Shown here piece after piece: positions 1 through 7,045 of a stretch of 39,237 nucleotides of DNA; the stretch's first letter is position 1, and each line of letters starts with the position of its first letter. The notes under the pieces are model-generated. The model saw only the letters and a list, made by a program, of their open reading frames with translations, was not told where the DNA came from and did no database searches. The position numbers and the translations under genes were made by a program. The stretch comes from a virus, in the IMG/VR virus record IMGVR_UViG_3300023094_000020, positions 1-39,237 of that record. The stretch is one strand, 5' to 3'.

Positions 1-1071
1 ATCTTGAATGGCCTTGATTTCAGCGTTGTAGCCGTCAATCCGCTTTTGAGTGGCGGCGGCAGTCTCTTTAAGCCCGAATCGAACCTGTGTGGCGTACTGC
101 TGTTCTGCCGTTGCGCGCTCAGTTACAAGCTTGGCTAGTTGCTGTTGGTCATCAAGCTGCCCGGAAGACAAGCGAATGCCCTTAGCCACAGCGTCAAGAG
201 CCTGCGCGAGCGCACGAGAAGCGCCAGCAGCCTGGTCAATCTTGGAGATTGCCACGCCCATCGAGTTAACGATTGCGTTGCTAGCATCACCAACGGAGCG
301 CGGGACATTCTTGAATTCAGCGTTTACCTTGCCTGTCTGCTCATACACAGCAGTCAACACGCGATCAATGGTCAGCTTGCCATCAAGCATCTGCTGACGA
401 AGCTCGCCAAATGGAATACCCAGCCCGTCTGCGATCTTGCGACCAAGTTCCGGCATCTGCTCAATGATCGAGTTGAATTCTTCAGCCCGCAATGTGCCGC
501 CTGCCACAGCCTGCGAGAACTGACGCAGCGCCGCGCTAATCTCTTCAGCGCTAGAGCCGCCAATCTTGCCGATCTTTTGCAGTGTGTCAGTCAGGCTAAG
601 GACTTGATCTCGAGTAACGCCCAAGCTAGTCAGAGAGGCTGTCAGGCTCTCCCACAGCTTAATGGTGGTCGTTAGGTCGGAGCCGCCAGCCGATGAGATC
701 TGGATGAGGGCCGCATAGTTGGTGCGCGCATCTGATGCAGTTGCGGACAGACGTTTAACCCGCGATTCCAGCAGGGTGAACTGCTCGCTGAGTTTTTGCA
801 GGTTGGCAATGGCCTGCACGGAAACGATGCCAGCGATTGCGCCGGCCAGAGGAGTTAATGCCGTTCCGAATTTGTTAGCCTCGCCACCAGCCGTAGAAAT
901 GTTCTTGCCAAGAGTGCCCATGCTCTTGGAAGAGTTTGCAGCGGCCTTGTCTGTCTTGTTGAAGCCAGTCTGCAAGCCATCAAGACTCTTGTTCACATTC
1001 TGCGAGCCAGTCAGGACTTGAGCCGTCTCAATTTCAACCTGGTATTGGATGGATCCGGCATTGATAGTCAT
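1..1071 (-). CDS. Tape measure protein, N-terminal part (runs off the left edge)
   Basis: This is the N-terminal 357 codons of a phage tape measure protein, which sets tail length and is packed inside the tail tube. The frame is open from the ATG at 1071 to the window edge. The translation starts MTINAGSIQYQVEIETAQV and is followed by a low-complexity Ser/Ala/Lys linker, a hydrophobic Gly/Ala stretch and helical segments. It contains the conserved tape-measure N-terminal block around IEQMPELGRKIADGLGIP. The start overlaps the stop of the upstream gene (ATGA), so translation is probably coupled. The opposite-strand ORFs here are shadows. The family call is from recognition of the sequence, and the rest of the gene lies outside the window. 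Confidence 0.9.
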   Translation of the reverse strand, partial: MTINAGSIQYQVEIETAQVLTGSQNVNKSLDGLQTGFNKTDKAAANSSKSMGTLGKNISTAGGEANKFGTALTPLAGAIAGIVSVQAIANLQKLSEQFTLLESRVKRLSATASDARTNYAALIQISSAGGSDLTTTIKLWESLTASLTSLGVTRDQVLSLTDTLQKIGKIGGSSAEEISAALRQFSQAVAGGTLRAEEFNSIIEQMPELGRKIADGLGIPFGELRQQMLDGKLTIDRVLTAVYEQTGKVNAEFKNVPRSVGDASNAIVNSMGVAISKIDQAAGASRALAQALDAVAKGIRLSSGQLDDQQQLAKLVTERATAEQQYATQVRFGLKETAAATQKRIDGYNAEIKAIQD

Positions 1072-1691
1072 TTATTCACCTGATACTGACGCAATCTGTT
1101 AATTTCTGCGAGGCGGGCCATTGCTTCGTCGTGTTCTTCTGTCGGCGGAAGTGTTTCAGGCTTGCCGAACTTTGATTGCATGGCTCCTGAAAACTCTGTC
1201 ATCGTCAGATTCCAGGCTTCTGCGCTAGAAAGTCCAAGGTGCGCGATTGCCTGAGCGACGAATTCACGAGGGCGAAACTCGGGCACATATTCTTCTTTCG
1301 GCTTTGCTAGCAGCCGACCTTCAGGTTTTACTCCGACGATCCCATGACGCATAAGGCATCGGGCAATGTGGACCATATCCTGAGACGGCATTGCGCCAGG
1401 AACGAAAGATCCCCAGCGGCTACCCACATGTCCAAGCAAAGGCGTCACGTCGGCATCACAGCAAGCCATAAGCACGTCATAAGCCGTAGCCATTACCTCT
1501 CGCTCCCACGCCCTGTACGCAGGCACAGGCCAGAACGGATTGATCTTTGGCGCAGAGAAGAGGATGCCGAATTTAGATACGATTTCGGATGGAGATCCTA
1601 GCGAGTCGATAGCGGCGAGACTTGGCCGAAATATGTAGTCGGTTTCACCAAGGCTAACCCCACACTCTCCCACAGAAGTGATTGCTCGCAT
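1068..1691 (-). CDS. Tail assembly protein in the chaperone position (unknown family)
   Basis: A 207-residue soluble protein sits directly before the tape measure gene and after the tail tube, the place normally held by tail assembly chaperones. The C-terminal half (FVAQAIAHLGLSSAEAWNLT, then a helical tail) looks like the region in chaperones that recognises a tail protein. It may belong to DUF6246, but I cannot verify that. I saw no slippery heptamer or second frame that would support the lambda G/GT frameshift, so the role rests on position. The gene has its own late-type promoter 26 nt upstream and overlaps the tape measure start by ATGA. Confidence 0.6.
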   Translation of the reverse strand: MRAITSVGECGVSLGETDYIFRPSLAAIDSLGSPSEIVSKFGILFSAPKINPFWPVPAYRAWEREVMATAYDVLMACCDADVTPLLGHVGSRWGSFVPGAMPSQDMVHIARCLMRHGIVGVKPEGRLLAKPKEEYVPEFRPREFVAQAIAHLGLSSAEAWNLTMTEFSGAMQSKFGKPETLPPTEEHDEAMARLAEINRLRQYQVNK

Positions 1692-1715
1692 GATTTGCGT
1701 CCATAAATAATTGCA

Positions 1716-1726
1716 CTATTTTACCA
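1716..1726 (-). promoter_or_regulatory. Late-type extended -10 promoter, copy a
   Basis: The minus strand reads TGGTAAAATAG, an extended -10 (TGG plus TAAAAT) with no convincing -35. The start codon of the tail chaperone-position gene is 26 nt downstream. It is one of seven related sites at heads of minus-strand late units. Confidence 0.6.
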
Positions 1727-1734
1727 TGCGGGTA

Positions 1735-1762
1735 TTGACTGCAAGAAAACCGTAGCTATACT
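1735..1762 (+). promoter_or_regulatory. Sigma70-type promoter of a small plus-strand cassette
   Basis: TTGACT (1735-1740) and TATACT (1757-1762) are separated by 16 bp, a near-consensus housekeeping promoter. It reads into the gene at 1793 and lies back-to-back with late promoter copy a. Confidence 0.75.
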
Positions 1763-1792
1763 CGGCGAACTCAAACGAATTAAGGATGTGAA

Positions 1793-2002
1793 ATGCTTAC
1801 TCTTATGCTTGTGCTGGGACTGTGTTCCGATGTTGGCTGCGATTACATTGATTTGACTAGCCGAGAGTCAGTAGTTAGCGATAGGGATTGCTTCGAGAAG
1901 GCTCAAGCCTACAACGAATACAACCGGTCGATTGGTGAAGATCCTAGATTCGCCTGCCTTGAGCCCGCGAAGTATCTGGCACTGGCGAAGAAGGAAATTT
2001 GA
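1793..2002 (+). CDS. Small accessory (moron-like) protein, unknown function
   Basis: A 69-residue protein is encoded against the direction of the surrounding tail genes. The start has a clear AAGGA site six bases upstream. The N-terminus (MLTLMLVLGLCSDVGC) is hydrophobic and could be a short signal or membrane anchor, and four cysteines suggest an exported, disulfide-bonded product. The gene has its own promoter (1735-1762) and terminator (2005-2030), which is the classic arrangement of a phage moron: an added gene expressed independently of the host operon. No family was recognised. Confidence 0.75.
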   Translation: MLTLMLVLGLCSDVGCDYIDLTSRESVVSDRDCFEKAQAYNEYNRSIGEDPRFACLEPAKYLALAKKEI

Positions 2003-2004
2003 AT

Positions 2005-2030
2005 AAAAAAAGGCCCCGATCAAGGGGCCT
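2005..2030. terminator. Bidirectional rho-independent terminator
   Basis: AGGCCCC (2011-2017) and GGGGCCT (2024-2030) form a 7-bp stem with a 6-nt loop. Seven A residues before it give a strong U-tract on the minus strand, so it best ends the tail tube transcript. It also closes the plus-strand gene at 1793. Confidence 0.8.
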
Positions 2031-2047
2031 TTGTGTATCTGCTGCAT

Positions 2048-2779
2048 TTACGCAGTTACTGTAACCGACGTAGTATCCAGCTTGGTAGGGTCGACCACAG
2101 ACTTAGCAGTGATAACGACCGTGCCGACAGCCACGCCAGTAACTCGACCTTGAGCGTTGACTGTTGCGGTCGCCGGAGTTGCCGAAGTCCATGTTACAGC
2201 CTGATTAGCAGCGGCAGGAGCTACTACGGAATCAAGGTTAGTCACGTTGCCAACCTGAACTGTGGCAGTCGCAGGGATTGTGGTGACGGATACAACAGCG
2301 ATTGGAGTGTCTTCAACAATAACGCTAGGCAGGCCTCCTGGGCGCGAGGTAGCGCTTGCTGTGATCGAGTAGGTAGCAATATCGTCATACGGGAACTCTT
2401 GGCTGAACTCAGTCAGCACACAGAAGCCGATTACAGTGTTGATCGGGCCTGTCAGACGCAGCCACACGTATGGTTGAGGATCGGTAACGAAGTGGTTGAA
2501 CAAGAGTTGCTGGTTTGAAGTGGTGCCGTCATCGCGCTTGGTCACACCATCGATAGAAACTTCGAAGGTTTTGTAGGTAATCAAGGTGTCGCGAAAGCTG
2601 CCAACCGAATCGTCAGCGGTAGCATCAACAGTGTCGGCACTCATGGTCAGCGACTTGTTGCGAGCAGCGCCAAGTGGTTGCCATGTCAGCGTGTTTGGAT
2701 CAACATCGCCGCAAGCCAGAGCAAATTCTGCTAGGACGCTCTTGCCGACGAATTTGGAACTTGCACAGTTAAGGGCCAT
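2048..2779 (-). CDS. Major tail tube protein with C-terminal Ig-like domain
   Basis: A 243-residue tail tube subunit. Residues 1-155 match the tube fold seen in siphoviruses (MALNCASSKFVGKSVLAEFA start, acidic loops, a TEFSQEFPYDDIATYSIT strand pair). Residues 160-243 form a bacterial Ig-like domain of the Big_2 type, with the hallmark VTWTSATPATATV and GVAVGTVVITA segments. Such domains decorate the outside of the tail and probably bind weakly to cell-surface carbohydrate. The start has an AGGAGG site. The gene follows late promoter copy b and is ended by the terminator at 2005-2030, so it is a single-gene transcription unit, fitting its high copy number. Confidence 0.88.
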   Translation of the reverse strand: MALNCASSKFVGKSVLAEFALACGDVDPNTLTWQPLGAARNKSLTMSADTVDATADDSVGSFRDTLITYKTFEVSIDGVTKRDDGTTSNQQLLFNHFVTDPQPYVWLRLTGPINTVIGFCVLTEFSQEFPYDDIATYSITASATSRPGGLPSVIVEDTPIAVVSVTTIPATATVQVGNVTNLDSVVAPAAANQAVTWTSATPATATVNAQGRVTGVAVGTVVITAKSVVDPTKLDTTSVTVTA

Positions 2780-2839
2780 TCTCGGCGCCTCCTATAAGGT
2801 TGTTGAGTATCGCCCACAACTGAGCGTATATTTCAAGCA

Positions 2840-2850
2840 ATAGTTTAACA
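2840..2850 (-). promoter_or_regulatory. Late-type extended -10 promoter, copy b
   Basis: The minus strand reads TGTTAAACTAT. It overlaps the stop codon of the tail terminator gene and lies 62 nt before the tail tube start, giving that gene its own promoter. No -35 was recognised. Confidence 0.5.
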
Positions 2851-3231
2851 CGTCAGCTCGAAATTAATTTCTAGCCAAGGTCGGTTTGTCTCTGTGTAAT
2901 AAGGCCCTTGAATGCTTCCGATGGGCCTGATCTGCATCATGCAGCTTGTTTCAAAGTTTGCGATTGCCGCATCAAACAATGATTCTATAAATAGCTCAGC
3001 CGGTTCAACATCCCCAAGAGCCCGACCATTAGCGCGACCTGTGACGATTACGCGAATATGCGGATACTGGATTTCACCATTTGGCGAACGACCAGCATCA
3101 GACCAGACGGCTACAAACTTCTTGGTCGAGTTATTAGTCTCTTCCCACATGCCGCGACTGATTGTATAGCCGGCAGTAGACACGTACGCCTCTAGCCAGT
3201 CGCGGAATAGGTTGATTGGTGTGTGGCTCAT
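2845..3231 (-). CDS. Tail terminator protein
   Basis: A 128-residue protein between the gp10-like gene and the tube gene, the standard place of the tail terminator that caps the finished tail tube and joins it to the head. The pattern NLFRDWLEAYVSTAGYTI, a central IRVIVTGRANGRALGD block and C-terminal NRPWLEINFEL strand is what I expect of phage terminator/gpU-like proteins. Its start shares a base with the stop of the upstream gene (TAATG), so the two are translationally coupled. Confidence 0.75.
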   Translation of the reverse strand: MSHTPINLFRDWLEAYVSTAGYTISRGMWEETNNSTKKFVAVWSDAGRSPNGEIQYPHIRVIVTGRANGRALGDVEPAELFIESLFDAAIANFETSCMMQIRPIGSIQGPYYTETNRPWLEINFELTC

Positions 3232-3644
3232 TAGACTTTCATCCCGCGCTTAATGACTGCATCAATTGCCGCACGAGCATCTGAGTCTTCGAATGCTTTG
3301 CGTAGGAATTCTGGTTCGCCGTCTTTATCCCATACGTTTCCTCGTGATGGGTCTGACGATGAGCGTGGCGTATTAGTGCCGAGTAGAGTGCCAGGAGCAT
3401 TGTGAACAGCAGCAGCATAGGCAGCTGTGTACCCGATAGCGCCTACAACACGAGTGCCATATGCAGTGATCTTGCGATACTGGCTATTGATCAGGTTGCT
3501 AGTGTCGATTGGTGTCATCGTTGCAGCGAAGCCAGCAGCGGTGATCAGAACTTCAGTTAGCGTCTTCTCTGCTTTCGGTCCCTGGATGTCTCCAAAGACG
3601 CGTTTTAGCTGCTGCCTGACTTCCTTAAGTCCGCGAACCGGCAT
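3231..3644 (-). CDS. HK97 gp10-like head-tail joining protein
   Basis: A 137-residue protein with the HK97 gp10 pattern: MPVRGLKEVRQQLKRVF at the N-terminus, the TPIDTSNLINSQYRK core, and YTAAYAAAVHNAPGT, which is the conserved region of this family. These proteins act at the neck between connector and tail. It lies between a small connector gene and the tail terminator and overlaps both by one base. Confidence 0.8.
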   Translation of the reverse strand: MPVRGLKEVRQQLKRVFGDIQGPKAEKTLTEVLITAAGFAATMTPIDTSNLINSQYRKITAYGTRVVGAIGYTAAYAAAVHNAPGTLLGTNTPRSSSDPSRGNVWDKDGEPEFLRKAFEDSDARAAIDAVIKRGMKV

Positions 3645-3988
3645 CAGACAGTCTCCAGCTCGTACTCGTCTTCGTAGTTAAACGCCGACATTCCATGACG
3701 TGCGACTTTTCGTATCTCTGCGGCCTGCGCTGTATCCCAATCTTGAGCGGTGGTATCGCCGTATGCAATGCGGTCCAAGTAGCGAGGACGAACATCGCCA
3801 GTGTAATAGACGTCACGCGTTACGAACTCTGCGCCTTCAGTGTCGCGAGATTGGCGAGAAACTCCTTCGTGACCGCAAAGGATTGTGTATGGAGTGCCGT
3901 ATGTAACAGCGCCACCCCACTCATTCTCTGCGATCCTTGGGTAGATCGTTGCGGTGTCGATCATGTACCACGCGGACATGAAGGCCAT
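3644..3988 (-). CDS. Small neck or connector protein, unknown family
   Basis: A protein of 114 residues (MAFMSAWYMIDTATIYPRIA start). An upstream in-frame ATG at 4018 would overlap the previous gene by 31 bases. I chose the ATG at 3988 because it overlaps the upstream stop as TAATG, like its neighbours. Position between the connector and gp10-like genes suggests a head completion or stopper role, and content such as NEWGGAVTYGTPYTILCGHE fits a compact beta-rich fold. No family was confirmed. Confidence 0.7.
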   Translation of the reverse strand: MAFMSAWYMIDTATIYPRIAENEWGGAVTYGTPYTILCGHEGVSRQSRDTEGAEFVTRDVYYTGDVRPRYLDRIAYGDTTAQDWDTAQAAEIRKVARHGMSAFNYEDEYELETV

Positions 3989-4377
3989 TAGCAGCACTTC
4001 CCGCCAGTAGAAACCCATAGGCCGGCACTTGCGCCAGGCTCAGGCGGAATTACAGAGGAGGTACAACCAGAAGTGTCCAGCGTATCAAGAAGAGAACGCA
4101 GAGAGCGATAACGGTCAGCAAAAGCGCCCCAACGAAAAGACTGAGAAGCACCAGACGGAGCAGTCTGCGAGCTGATCTGGCGATCCACATTAACGTACCC
4201 CGTTAAGCCGAGCAGATACAGATAGATAAGGGTTTGAGTAGACTCCGGATAACCGGCGCCATCTAGGCAAGGCTGGATAACTTCAACCGAATCAATCCAG
4301 AGTTGCAAGATGAAATCAGGCGGAACAGGAATGCCGTACGCCAGAAAGTATTGCTTAATTTGCTCAAGCGTAGGCAT
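3988..4377 (-). CDS. Head-tail connector (adaptor) protein, DUF4054/DUF7370-like
   Basis: A 129-residue, mainly helical protein (MPTLEQIKQYFLAYGIPVPP, then LYLLGLTGYVNVDRQISSQ). The segment FRWGAFADRYRSLRSLLDTLDTSGC resembles the connector family often annotated DUF4054 or DUF7370 next to gp10-like genes. It would form the ring under the portal. The neighbourhood supports this strongly; the exact family name is from memory. Confidence 0.65.
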   Translation of the reverse strand: MPTLEQIKQYFLAYGIPVPPDFILQLWIDSVEVIQPCLDGAGYPESTQTLIYLYLLGLTGYVNVDRQISSQTAPSGASQSFRWGAFADRYRSLRSLLDTLDTSGCTSSVIPPEPGASAGLWVSTGGKCC

Positions 4378-4676
4378 CAGCGATCCTTAATCTTCAAGTA
4401 AATAGACCGAACAGCCGTACGACCTTCTGCCGTCGTGATTGCGCAGGTAACGTATGCCGTAGTACCGTTAGTGCCGCCAGAAATCCAGACGGTAGCAGCA
4501 GTAGTCGTATGGCTAGATACTCCCATCTCTACACCAACCGGCTCAAACACTACAGACGCAATCGTATCGCTGATTTCAGCCAAGTATGCAGACCAGTCAA
4601 ACGTGTAATCCAGAACCTCTTCAGGATCTTTAACAATCGTAGGCTTATCCGTACCTCCAGTGTATGTCTCTGTCAT
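4377..4676 (-). CDS. Ig-like small structural protein (fiber-tail adaptor type)
   Basis: A 99-residue, beta-rich protein with the pattern DYTFDWSAYLAEISDTIAS, VWISGGTNGTTAYVTC and TAEGRTAVRSIYLKIK. This is the small Ig-like family found with phage head and tail genes, often labelled phage fiber-tail adaptor protein. It overlaps the repeat-rich structural gene upstream by ATGA, so the two products may act together. Confidence 0.6.
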   Translation of the reverse strand: MTETYTGGTDKPTIVKDPEEVLDYTFDWSAYLAEISDTIASVVFEPVGVEMGVSSHTTTAATVWISGGTNGTTAYVTCAITTAEGRTAVRSIYLKIKDR

Positions 4677-6037
4677 TCTGCGATGTTCCTGTTCTGAGGT
4701 TCTGGAGCTAGCTTTCTGTTCTGCGCTTCTAGTGCTGATACGCGATTCTGCGCGACCATAGAGACAACTCTGTTCTGCGCTACAGGATAAAACTGTCTTA
4801 GCTGAGCGTTAACCGGGTTAATGCGCACCTGAGCGCCGATAAACAGTGTTCTTTCAAGAGAGAATTCAACCTCTCCAGCCGAAGCCGATGCGGACATTAT
4901 ATCATCGGCGTTTGCGGCTGATAGGCTGGCGTAAATCTCTAGACTTGATTCTGATGATGCTGAGTCTGAGGGTTCATCAATCGATGCGTTGGCCGATATC
5001 AACACAGACGACGACGAGCTAGATGAGTCGCTCGCAACCTGAGATTCCAGCGACGCGCTCACGCCAGAAGACAGCAGGCTAGATACAGAGTCAGACTGAA
5101 CCGTTACTGAGGACTGCGCAGAGATCGCTACCGATGACAAAGACGAGGCTTGGTCATTCGCAAGCTGCACAGCTAACGATGCCGAGATAGCAGACTGCGA
5201 AGAGGCTTGGCTTGATACCGAGTCGCCCTGGTTAGTCATCGATGCAGAGCCGGAAACGCTAGCCTGACCTTGGCTTGACACGGTATCCGACTGCATAGTC
5301 ACTGCCGACTGAGCCGCGATCCCAGCAACAGAAGCAGAGGCCGAAGAGTCGTTAGCCAGAGTTACAGCCAGAGTCGCGTTAATCCCAGCCGATGCAAACG
5401 TCAGGTTATCAGCACTGAACTCAAGGAATGATGCGTGATCAGTGGCGAACGTGTTCGTTACTGTTGTTACTACGGTACCATCGAAGAACAGCGTACCTGT
5501 GCGCGTAACAGCCAGCGTCTGAGTGTGGATCTGCCAGACCTCGCAGACCAGCACGTCGCCTGCCAATGCCGCTACCTGAGTCGTCGCAGTGGTCGTGCCT
5601 TGGTTAACTCGCTCTGTAGTGTTGCTGACAATAGCGTCACCAGTCAGCCCAAGCGCATCTCCGACTGTTCCGACCTTGGCTCCTGTAGACGGTCGCCATA
5701 CGTACACATTGAACCGTAGATCGCCACCCAAGGCCATCATGGTTCCGTTCATTGAGTTGGCAATGTTTAGCGTTACTGTCTGTCCTGCACCGCCGACGTT
5801 CTGGTTTGCCGACAAAGGATCTGAACAGAAGAAACCGTAGAAGCCACTTTGCTCTGAAAGTGTTGCAAGACTCGCGGCGACCGCTGAGGATTGCAAAACC
5901 CCCTTAGTCGTATCCATTTTCCTAAGCGTGTTCGCGCCGGTTGCCGAGTAGCTAGCAACCAACGACGACTGCTCGCCAGCAGGAAACGTGCCGCTTAGCG
6001 CATTGCTAGCAGCATGGAAGTACAGCCGCGTTGCCAT
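4673..6037 (-). CDS. Virion structural protein with Ser-rich 21-residue repeats and QNR nonapeptides
   Basis: A 454-residue protein in three parts. Residues 1-215 look like a folded beta-rich virion domain (MATRLYFHAASNALSGTFPA; LRFNVYVWRPSTGAKVG). Residues about 215-385 are eight repeats of about 21 residues of the form SAxxxVxxxSDSxSS. The C-terminus is four tandem nonapeptides built on AQNR. It lies between a conserved capsid-associated protein and an Ig-like adaptor, so a capsid or neck fiber is likely. The repeats suggest an elongated beta-helical or beta-roll stalk, but that is inference. Function unknown. Confidence 0.8.
   Translation of the reverse strand: MATRLYFHAASNALSGTFPAGEQSSLVASYSATGANTLRKMDTTKGVLQSSAVAASLATLSEQSGFYGFFCSDPLSANQNVGGAGQTVTLNIANSMNGTMMALGGDLRFNVYVWRPSTGAKVGTVGDALGLTGDAIVSNTTERVNQGTTTATTQVAALAGDVLVCEVWQIHTQTLAVTRTGTLFFDGTVVTTVTNTFATDHASFLEFSADNLTFASAGINATLAVTLANDSSASASVAGIAAQSAVTMQSDTVSSQGQASVSGSASMTNQGDSVSSQASSQSAISASLAVQLANDQASSLSSVAISAQSSVTVQSDSVSSLLSSGVSASLESQVASDSSSSSSSVLISANASIDEPSDSASSESSLEIYASLSAANADDIMSASASAGEVEFSLERTLFIGAQVRINPVNAQLRQFYPVAQNRVVSMVAQNRVSALEAQNRKLAPEPQNRNIAE
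4676..4786 (-). repeat. Four tandem nonapeptide (QNR) coding repeats
   Basis: The C-terminus reads AQNRVVSMV, AQNRVSALE, AQNRKLAPE, PQNRNIAE. The DNA repeats a TTCTG-rich word on the plus strand every 27 bases. Confidence 0.8.
4883..5395 (-). repeat. Eight degenerate 21-residue Ser-rich coding repeats
   Basis: The units diverge but keep a small hydrophobic residue, SA, a hydrophobic residue and a terminal SD(S/T)xSS. Six units are exactly 21 residues, one is 23 and the first is shorter. Confidence 0.75.
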
Positions 6038-6441
6038 TACGCGTTGCCGGTGGTCAGCGTGAAGGAGTTAACGGTAACGACTTGCGAGACGGCGATGCTG
6101 GTGTTATCGAGGATCATATCGCCGCCGCCAGCAGTGATAGTGCAGGTGCCTTGCGCGTGAGTAGTAGTGCCAGCAGTGTCGACGATACGGAAGTATCCAG
6201 CCGTGCCAGCAGCAGCGCCAGTGCCGGACCATGTGCCAGCCTTAGCCTTGACGCCGGATGCAGCAGCGCCCATCCAGTCAGGCGGCAGCGCCATCTCGAC
6301 AAGCAGCGTACCGGTAGCAGCAGCCGCGCAGTTAGCCGGAACCGAGCCCGTGTAGATTCGCAGTTTAGCCGAAGTACCAGCCGTGCTTTCGAATGCGTCA
6401 AGGCGTGCGTTGTTTACTGCTACCGAATACTGGAGTGTCAT
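6037..6441 (-). CDS. Conserved capsid-associated structural protein
   Basis: A 134-residue protein, MTLQYSVAVNNARLDAFEST followed by a GTSAKLRIYTG block and LPPDWMGAAASG. This pattern is common in virion genes of proteobacterial siphoviruses and sits just downstream of the capsid cluster. The composition (Ala, Gly, Thr) suggests an all-beta virion protein. It is the first gene after late promoter copy c, 27 nt from the element, and its stop overlaps the next start. Confidence 0.65.
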   Translation of the reverse strand: MTLQYSVAVNNARLDAFESTAGTSAKLRIYTGSVPANCAAAATGTLLVEMALPPDWMGAAASGVKAKAGTWSGTGAAAGTAGYFRIVDTAGTTTHAQGTCTITAGGGDMILDNTSIAVSQVVTVNSFTLTTGNA

Positions 6442-6466
6442 TTTTCTGGCCTGGAAATGGTTTTGG

Positions 6467-6477
6467 CTATTTTAACA
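6467..6477 (-). promoter_or_regulatory. Late-type extended -10 promoter, copy c
   Basis: The minus strand reads TGTTAAAATAG, with no -35 at the proper distance. The start codon of the 134-residue structural gene is 27 nt downstream. It faces away from the plus-strand promoter at 6485. Confidence 0.6.
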
Positions 6478-6484
6478 TTTTTGC

Positions 6485-6513
6485 TTGACGTGGAATTTAA
6501 GCGGGGCTAATAT
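6485..6513 (+). promoter_or_regulatory. Sigma70-type promoter of the leader-RNA cassette
   Basis: TTGACG (6485-6490) and TAATAT (6508-6513) are 17 bp apart, an almost ideal promoter. Transcription should start near 6520, leaving about 185 nt of untranslated leader before the ATG at 6705. Confidence 0.8.
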
Positions 6514-6519
6514 CTGTTT

Positions 6520-6704
6520 ACCGAAACGAAATATCTTCGGTCCCAGCAGCTACCCTGGGTCAACAAGGGTAGTCCGGAAGCGTGAAGCAAGCCGGATCCT
6601 CCTAAGGCAGCGAGGACTAAAGGAAAAGCCTCAGGTCTAGCCCGCCGAGTACAAAGAAAGGGCCTTACACAGAACCTGAAATCCGGCAGCTTGGAGCGAC
6701 AGAG
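6520..6704 (+). ncRNA. Candidate structured leader RNA or cis-regulatory element
   Basis: This stretch has no ORF of note but is rich in complementary segments. Hairpins are 6520-6525 with 6536-6541 (6 bp), 6550-6556 with 6566-6572 (7 bp), 6573-6577 with 6592-6596 (5 bp), 6597-6601 with 6612-6616 (5 bp) and 6631-6636 with 6674-6679 (6 bp). A long-range 7-bp match, GCCGGAT (6591-6597) with ATCCGGC (6681-6687), excludes the third hairpin and ends close to the Shine-Dalgarno site at 6693. That is the layout of a switch. No known riboswitch or ribozyme class was recognised. Confidence 0.55.
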
Positions 6705-6920
6705 ATGACCAGCCAAGAGTTCAACCAAGCAATCGAAGCGGTAATGGCCACCTACGCCAAGCACGCCAACGTGGAAAAGGTTCTGGCTTCTGGCGTTCAT
6801 AACGCAACTTGCTTCGAAGACCTTTGCGAAATCGCTACCTACAACTGCGGCGAGTTTGGCGACACCGCTGAATGCGTCGAATGCTTCGGAAACAGCCTTG
6901 AAGCGATGTTGTCAGCATGA
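6705..6920 (+). CDS. Small cysteine-containing protein, unknown function
   Basis: A 71-residue acidic helical protein (MTSQEFNQAIEAVMATYAKH) with cysteines in the second half (TCFEDLCEIATYNC, ECVECFG). A GGAG site lies eight bases before the ATG. It is the first gene behind the structured leader and is coupled by ATGA to the zinc-finger gene. Orientation is opposite to the head and tail genes on both sides, marking a separately expressed accessory cassette. No family recognised. Confidence 0.75.
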   Translation: MTSQEFNQAIEAVMATYAKHANVEKVLASGVHNATCFEDLCEIATYNCGEFGDTAECVECFGNSLEAMLSA

Positions 6921-7045
6921 GCACTTACAAGCACTGCCGCCATTGCGACGGGAAAGGCTTTGAGCCTTCCGATAACTTCAGGATTTGCCATCGCTGCTTA
7001 GGCGCTGGTGGGAAGTACCAACCCCGCCCAACTCAAGCCCCTTAA
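6917..7045 (+). CDS. Minimal DnaJ-type zinc finger protein (42 residues)
   Basis: The reading frame MSTYKHCRHCDGKGFEPSDN... encodes two CxxCxGxG-type half sites, CRHCDGKG (residues 7-14) and CHRCLGAG (residues 24-31), exactly the pair that holds one zinc ion in the DnaJ cysteine-rich domain. Nothing else of DnaJ is present: no J domain and no substrate domain. The start overlaps the upstream stop (ATGA) and the stop lies inside the terminator stem. Such a module could bind an unfolded protein or RNA. This is a real small gene in my judgement because both motifs and both couplings fit. Confidence 0.75.
   Translation: MSTYKHCRHCDGKGFEPSDNFRICHRCLGAGGKYQPRPTQAP

Noticed and set aside
139-675. 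178-residue plus-strand ORF antisense to the tape measure gene
   Set aside because: Composition is that of an antisense frame and the minus strand encodes a clear tape measure protein.
1068-2779. Lambda G/GT-like programmed frameshift
   Set aside because: No slippery sequence plus extended second frame was found in the chaperone-position gene or the tail tube gene.
6541-6640. Slight resemblance of the leader RNA to HDV-like self-cleaving ribozymes (GGTCCCAGC and CTGGG words)
   Set aside because: The required double pseudoknot and catalytic C context could not be laid out on the sequence.
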